DNA from: Kiritimatiellia bacterium
GTDB lineage: Bacteria > Verrucomicrobiota > Kiritimatiellia > UBA8416 > JADHWI01
Assembly: GCA_030744755.1 (NCBI GenBank)
Contig: JASLPY010000054.1
Coordinates: 1-37,232 of the forward strand
Length of the DNA: 37,232 nucleotides
Reading direction: 5' to 3'
The position numbers and the translations under genes were made by a program. Positions 33,209 through 37,232 of the stretch are shown piece after piece. Within the stretch, counting starts at the first letter, position 1; the number at the start of each line of letters is the position of its first letter. The notes beneath the pieces were generated by a model. The model had not been told where the DNA came from. It did no database searches and was given only the letters and a program-made list of their open reading frames with translations.

Positions 33209-35413
33209 CTACCGCGCAAGCCTCTCGCGGAGGCCGGTGCGGCGTTGGCGGATTTCGTTGTTCTTTGTGGCGATGAAGACGGCTTTCTTCGTTCCCACCA
33301 GGCACACCAGATGCCGTCCCCTTGTTATCGCCGTGTAGAGCAGGTTGCGCTGCAGCAGTTTGAAATGCTGTGTTGTCATCAGCAAGACAACCGCGGGATA
33401 TTCGCTGCCCTGTGATTTGTGCACTGAGCATGCGTACGCGTGTACCAGTTCGTCCAGTTCCGAGAGCTGGTATTCTACCCGTCTGCCGTCATACTCTACA
33501 ATCATCTGCTGATCTTCGGGTGCTATCTTGGCAATTCGTCCGACATCCCCGTTGTAGACCTCCTTGTCGTAATTGTTACGGATCTGCATGACCCGGTCCC
33601 GCACCCTGTATTTTCGCCCGAATCTCTCGACCTCTTCTCCGGTCGGGTTAAGAGCTTCCTGGAGAACGGCGTTCAGGTTGTCGGCGCCCAACTGGTTGCG
33701 GCGCATGGGGGTCAGAACCTGTATGTCGTTCATGGGATTAAACCCGAACCGCTTCGGTATGCGTTCGGTCACAAGGTAGATCATCTTTGATATGACATCA
33801 TCCGGGTTCTCGGTCTGTATAAAATAGAAATCGGAAGTGTCACCTTTTTCCGGCAGTTCCAGTGGCTCGCCGTGGTTGACATGGTGGGCGTTGCGGACGA
33901 TCCATCCGCCTGTCTCCTGGCGGAAGATCGTTTCAAGCGTGGTACATGGAACAGCCCTGGAGTTTATAAGATCTCGAAGAACATTTCCCGGCCCCACGCT
34001 CGGCAGTTGATCGGTATCTCCCACGAGGATCACGCAGGCTTCATCCGGTACAGCCGCCAGGAACTGGCTCATCAGGCGGATGTCGATCATCGAGGCCTCG
34101 TCAATAATAAGAACATCGGCTTTGAGCGGGTTGGATGCATCGTGTTCGAAGCGACCGTCCTTCGGCTGAAACTTCAGGAGCCGGTGAATCGTCTTCGCCT
34201 CATGGTTTGTTGCTTCCTCCATTCGCTTTGCTGCGCGTCCCGTGGGTGCTGCCATCATGACGTGCAGCTTGCGAACATGGAACACATCCACCAGGGCATG
34301 AATAATCGTAGTCTTGCCCACCCCCGGGCCACCGGTCATGATCGAGAACTTCTCCGTCATGGCCATTCTGAGCGCTTCTGCCTGCTGGGGTGCGAAAGAT
34401 AGTTTCATGCGGTCTTCCGCCCAGGGAATGGCTTTGCTTGCATCTATGGGGCGAAACGAAACCCTGGTCGCAACGATTCTGTTCACGCTTTCGGCGACCG
34501 CGGTCTCCGCTTCGTAAAGGGGGCGCAGGTAGATCCTGTCGTCTTCTTTCACAAGGTTGCGCCGTTGAAGTTCTGCCTGCATGGCTTCGCCGAGAATCTC
34601 AACCGATATCCCCAGTAACGCCTCGGCCTGGAGCAGGAGTTCGGCTGAAGGACAGTAGCAGTGGCCCTCATCCGAAAACGTTGTCATGACATGCAGCAGG
34701 CCTGCCCGCGCCCTCACTTCGGAATCCGGAGGAATCCCAAGGCTCATCGCGACACCGTCAGCCGTCTTGAAGCCTATGCCCCAGACATCGGCACACAGCC
34801 GGTAAGGGTTCTCGCGTATCATGGCAACAGCCTGGTCTCCATACCTGCGGAATATGCGCGCGGACTGGGCCGTGCCGATTCCATGGCCCTGCAGAAAGAT
34901 CATGATGTCATGAACGCCCTTTTGTTCAGACCACGACTCCTTGATTCGCTGCCTGCGGGTGGGGCCTATGCCGTCCACTTCCTGGAGTCTTTTTGAGTGG
35001 TTCTCGATTATGTCAAGGGTGCCGGTGCCAAACTTCTTCACCAATCTCCGGGCAAGCTCCTTGCCAATTCCGCGAATCATCCCGCTGGAAAGGTAGCGCT
35101 CAATGCCCTTTACCGATGTCGGCGCAATGCACTTTATGGAATCCGCCTGGAATTGGTATCCGTGCTGTTTGTGACGAGTCCATTTTCCCGTTGCCCTGAC
35201 TTCCTCTCCCATCCACATGGCGGCACAGGTGCCGACGAGGGTGGCTGGTCCACGATGTCCCTCGACCTCGACCCTGCACACAGTGTAGCCGGTGTCTTCC
35301 GAACGGTAGATGATGCTCTCAACGGTTCCGGACAATGCTTCGCTATCGATGTCCGCAGGCTTTGCCGGCGGCGGGGGTTTGGTCCAGTTGCGGTTTCTAT
35401 ATCGTTGGTTCAT
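33209..35413 (-). CDS. recD2: RecD2-type ATP-dependent DNA helicase
   Basis: A 734-residue superfamily 1B helicase, 5'-3', used in DNA repair in bacteria without RecBCD. The N-terminal region (about 25-110) is an OB-like domain; helix-hairpin-helix motifs follow (MIRGIGKELARRL, VDGIGPTRRQRI). Motor motifs are Walker A MTGGPGVGKTTI, APTGRAAKRM, Walker B VLIIDEASMID, VGDTDQLPSVGPGNVL, IFRQ, and the C-terminal HKSQGSEYPAVV and LLYTAITRGR. The long N-terminus and lone gene context fit RecD2, not the RecD subunit. The ribosome site is weak. The 5' end lies 30 bp from a MITE-like repeat that may contain or displace its promoter. Confidence 0.93.
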   Translation of the reverse strand: MNQRYRNRNWTKPPPPAKPADIDSEALSGTVESIIYRSEDTGYTVCRVEVEGHRGPATLVGTCAAMWMGEEVRATGKWTRHKQHGYQFQADSIKCIAPTSVKGIERYLSSGMIRGIGKELARRLVKKFGTGTLDIIENHSKRLQEVDGIGPTRRQRIKESWSEQKGVHDIMIFLQGHGIGTAQSARIFRRYGDQAVAMIRENPYRLCADVWGIGFKTADGVAMSLGIPPDSEVRARAGLLHVMTTFSDEGHCYCPSAELLLQAEALLGISVEILGEAMQAELQRRNLVKEDDRIYLRPLYEAETAVAESVNRIVATRVSFRPIDASKAIPWAEDRMKLSFAPQQAEALRMAMTEKFSIMTGGPGVGKTTIIHALVDVFHVRKLHVMMAAPTGRAAKRMEEATNHEAKTIHRLLKFQPKDGRFEHDASNPLKADVLIIDEASMIDIRLMSQFLAAVPDEACVILVGDTDQLPSVGPGNVLRDLINSRAVPCTTLETIFRQETGGWIVRNAHHVNHGEPLELPEKGDTSDFYFIQTENPDDVISKMIYLVTERIPKRFGFNPMNDIQVLTPMRRNQLGADNLNAVLQEALNPTGEEVERFGRKYRVRDRVMQIRNNYDKEVYNGDVGRIAKIAPEDQQMIVEYDGRRVEYQLSELDELVHAYACSVHKSQGSEYPAVVLLMTTQHFKLLQRNLLYTAITRGRHLVCLVGTKKAVFIATKNNEIRQRRTGLRERLAR

Positions 35414-35442
35414 CTTGTACTCAAGAATTCACCTTTTCTTGA

Positions 35443-35665
35443 CCGGAACGATTCAGCAGCGACAACCACGCTCCTGTGCTCGAACAGTAAAGGCGGCAGT
35501 GTTGTCGTACTGACGTTTCCGAATTCATAGTCACCGTCCAATTAATGTCATCCCGAGCTTGTCGAGGGATCTCATGATCTACCAGGAGCAGGAGATCCTT
35601 CGACTTCGCTACGCTTCGCTCAGGATGACAGTTCTTTCACGCCTAGCCTTGTTGGATCGTTTCGG
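35443..35665. mobile_element. MITE-like element, right copy (223 bp, inverted relative to the left copy)
   Basis: Bounded by CCGGAACGATTCAGCA (35443-35458) and TGTTGGATCGTTTCGG (35650-35665), inverted repeats of each other with a few mismatches. The interior includes ATAGTCACCGTCCAATTAAT, the dispersed TGTCATCCCGAGCTTGTCGA arm and its partner ending CTCAGGATGACA. It is homologous to 8679-8904 in the opposite orientation across the whole length. No transposase is encoded. Remaining sequence to 35715 shows nothing more. Confidence 0.75.
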
Positions 35666-35715
35666 CTTAGAGCCATGCGTTCAGGTTAGTCTTCCCACCC
35701 GGCGCAATCAAGAGA

Positions 35716-37086
35716 TCACAAGCTCGCCAGAAACAGGGCCGCGTAAAGAAATCCATCTCTGAACTGCTCTATCGAAAAGGACTCATTAACGGCATGGATT
35801 CGATCCTCTTCCCTCCCGAATCCCACGAGTAGAGGTTCCGCACCTGACGCTTCTGCGAGTGCCGATACCACGGGTATTGACGCACCTTCCCAAAGAAAAG
35901 CGGTGTCCTGGTCGGACAGCTGGTCGAGAACCAGCTTCGCGCGGTTTACCAGGGCGGAGTCGAAGTCCAAGCGGAAACCAGGCCCTGCGACTTCCGTATC
36001 GGTTACCTCCAGTTCAAGGCCCGCGGGCACCTGTGCCTCAAGGTGGTCGATTATGGCATCAAGGGCGTCCGAAGGGTCTTGTCCCGGAACAAGCCTGGCG
36101 GACAGCTTAGCTGTTGCGGACGAAGGAATAATCGTTTTGGCGCCCTCACCGCTATACCCCGAGTTCACACCATTAATATCGATTGTCGGACGAAAACCTA
36201 TGCGTTCGGTCTGCGTGTATCGCTGCTCGCCCGCGACGGGTTCAACTCCCGTGTCCCTGAGGTACGATTCCTTATCAAACGGCACGCTGTTTGCAAGCAC
36301 GCGCTCATTCTCCGAGGGTGGCTGGACACCGTCATAGAAACCCGGCACGGCCACGCTGCCATCAGCATTATGCAGCGAAGCAATAAGCTCGGCCACGCCC
36401 TGGGCCGGGTTCGGTGCAACTCCGCCGTGAACACCGGAATGGAGATCGTGGTCGGGTCCCGTAAGGTGGACAGAAAGAAATATAATGCCGCGCAGCCCCA
36501 TGATGATCGTGGGCGCACCGGACCGCACGGTACCCGTATCACAGACCATGAGAATGTCCGCCGCGAGCCTGTCACGCCATTCCGACAGTGAAGCAGAGAT
36601 TCCCTTGCTGCCGGACTCTTCTTCTCCCTCGAGGATAACTTTAACGGTCGCGTTCAGGGCATCCTGTTGAACCAGGGCCTCAAGCGCTTCGATAACAAAC
36701 AGCACCTGGCCCTTGTTGTCCTCTGCACCACGTGCGTACATGCGGCCGTTTCTCAGGGAAGGCTCGAAAGGCGGTGAGTCCCACTTCTCGATGGGATCGG
36801 CGGGTTGCACATCGTAGTGGCCGTAGAAGAGAACCACGGGATGCTTCGGGTCTCCCTTCCGTTCGGCAAACACGCAGGGTTTCGTGTCGGTTCTGAGAAT
36901 CTCTGACTGAAAGCCGATCTTCCCCAGACGTCTCATCAACCAGTCTGCACAGTCAACGCAGTCCTGGTCATGCTCGGGTATTGTGCCCACGGATGCAAAT
37001 TCGAGAAACCTTTTCCAATCATCAATATAGACATCAAGGTTCTGCTCGAACACTTGCTCCAAGTCTTCCTTCTGTATTCCAGACAT
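35716..37086 (-). CDS. M20-family metallo-dipeptidase
   Basis: A 456-residue cytoplasmic di-metal peptidase. Metal ligands of the M20 family are visible: His in VVLFYGHYDVQPADP, bridging Asp in ARGAEDNKGQ, the catalytic Glu-Glu pair in ILEGEEESGSKG, Asp in LMVCDTGT and a C-terminal His in EEDRIHAVNESFS. The dimerisation/lid domain (about 200-370) contains DHDLHSGVHGGVAPNP. These features match the CNDP-like/PepV-like dipeptidase group acting on short peptides; exact specificity is unknown. There is no signal peptide. GGGAGAACGGG precedes ATG 37086. It is probably a single-gene transcript. Confidence 0.9.
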   Translation of the reverse strand: MSGIQKEDLEQVFEQNLDVYIDDWKRFLEFASVGTIPEHDQDCVDCADWLMRRLGKIGFQSEILRTDTKPCVFAERKGDPKHPVVLFYGHYDVQPADPIEKWDSPPFEPSLRNGRMYARGAEDNKGQVLFVIEALEALVQQDALNATVKVILEGEEESGSKGISASLSEWRDRLAADILMVCDTGTVRSGAPTIIMGLRGIIFLSVHLTGPDHDLHSGVHGGVAPNPAQGVAELIASLHNADGSVAVPGFYDGVQPPSENERVLANSVPFDKESYLRDTGVEPVAGEQRYTQTERIGFRPTIDINGVNSGYSGEGAKTIIPSSATAKLSARLVPGQDPSDALDAIIDHLEAQVPAGLELEVTDTEVAGPGFRLDFDSALVNRAKLVLDQLSDQDTAFLWEGASIPVVSALAEASGAEPLLVGFGREEDRIHAVNESFSIEQFRDGFLYAALFLASL

Positions 37087-37158
37087 AACCCGTTCTCCCT
37101 TTGAAAAACCAAAGAGTAACGTTGAAGAACTTGGAATGACAGTGAAAAGGGGAGATGA

Positions 37159-37232
37159 GCGTTCTGCGCTGTGAGCGCAGAACGCAGTGGTTAGTGGTTA
37201 GGCGCTAGGCGTTAGCGGGAAAGGTCCGCCGT
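37159..37232. repeat. Heptad/hairpin element, right copy (inverted, cut by the window end)
   Basis: A perfect hairpin, GCGTTCTGCGCT, GTG loop, AGCGCAGAACGC (37159-37185), is followed by the seven-base units and GGGAAAGGTCCGCCGT. The reverse complement matches 7042-7115 at 72 of 74 positions. The element continues past the window edge. The 72 bp between the M20 gene and this repeat hold only a weak CTTTG/CAAAG inverted repeat. Confidence 0.75.

Overview
The window reads as part of a chromosome of a heterotrophic bacterium of the PVC type, most likely Verrucomicrobiota/Kiritimatiellota. This placement is inference from gene style: G+C-rich codon use, large secreted multidomain proteins (lamin-tail, CotH, CARDB, LamG), a GH5 mannanase-like enzyme, a XylR-type AraC regulator, a LarA-type racemase and many intergenic repeat elements. 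No rRNA, tRNA, prophage or CRISPR array was recognised. Product names rest on motifs read by eye; no database was searched.

Layout. (1) 53-3081: broken receiver-domain end of a probable hybrid histidine kinase, then tightly packed cheR, a stand-alone cheB and a receiver-PP2C phosphatase, a signalling module with no chemoreceptor or CheA in view. (2) 3193-6772: secreted GH5-like glycosidase and a secreted four-CARDB protein. (3) 6946-8904: a palindromic/heptad repeat element, an FHA-MoxR fusion ATPase and a 226-bp MITE-like element. (4) 8918-13449: LarA-like racemase, convergent with a 1064-residue secreted PDZ/toroid/HEAT-type protein. (5) 13450-16130: gene remnants, small palindromes, a vapBC toxin-antitoxin pair and a shortened XylR-type regulator. 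(6) 16131-25873: a 2037-residue secreted lamin-tail/CotH protein, a small membrane protein, htpG and an ankyrin-repeat protein. (7) 26030-33179: a long + strand run, purD, purE, S41-like protein, threonylcarbamoyl-AMP synthase, low-molecular-weight phosphatase, an RpiB-GlyA fusion and a DUF401-type membrane protein. (8) 33209-37086, minus strand: recD2-type helicase and M20 dipeptidase, separated by a second MITE copy; the window ends inside a second copy of the heptad/hairpin element.

How the genes fit together. The most coherent block is 26-32 kb. RpiB handles ribose 5-phosphate (the PRPP precursor), GlyA makes glycine and methylene-tetrahydrofolate, PurD consumes glycine and phosphoribosylamine, and PurE acts later in the same purine pathway. 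RpiB and GlyA are joined in one uninterrupted reading frame. The TsaC-phosphatase-RpiB-GlyA order resembles the ywlC-ywlE-ywlF-glyA neighbourhood of Bacillus subtilis. Three secreted proteins (GH5, CARDB, CotH/LTD) end in a similar short C-terminal module, suggesting shared surface handling. The strongest unexplained non-coding signal is two repeat families, each with one left-side copy and one inverted right-side copy, nested around about 26.5 kb of genes.
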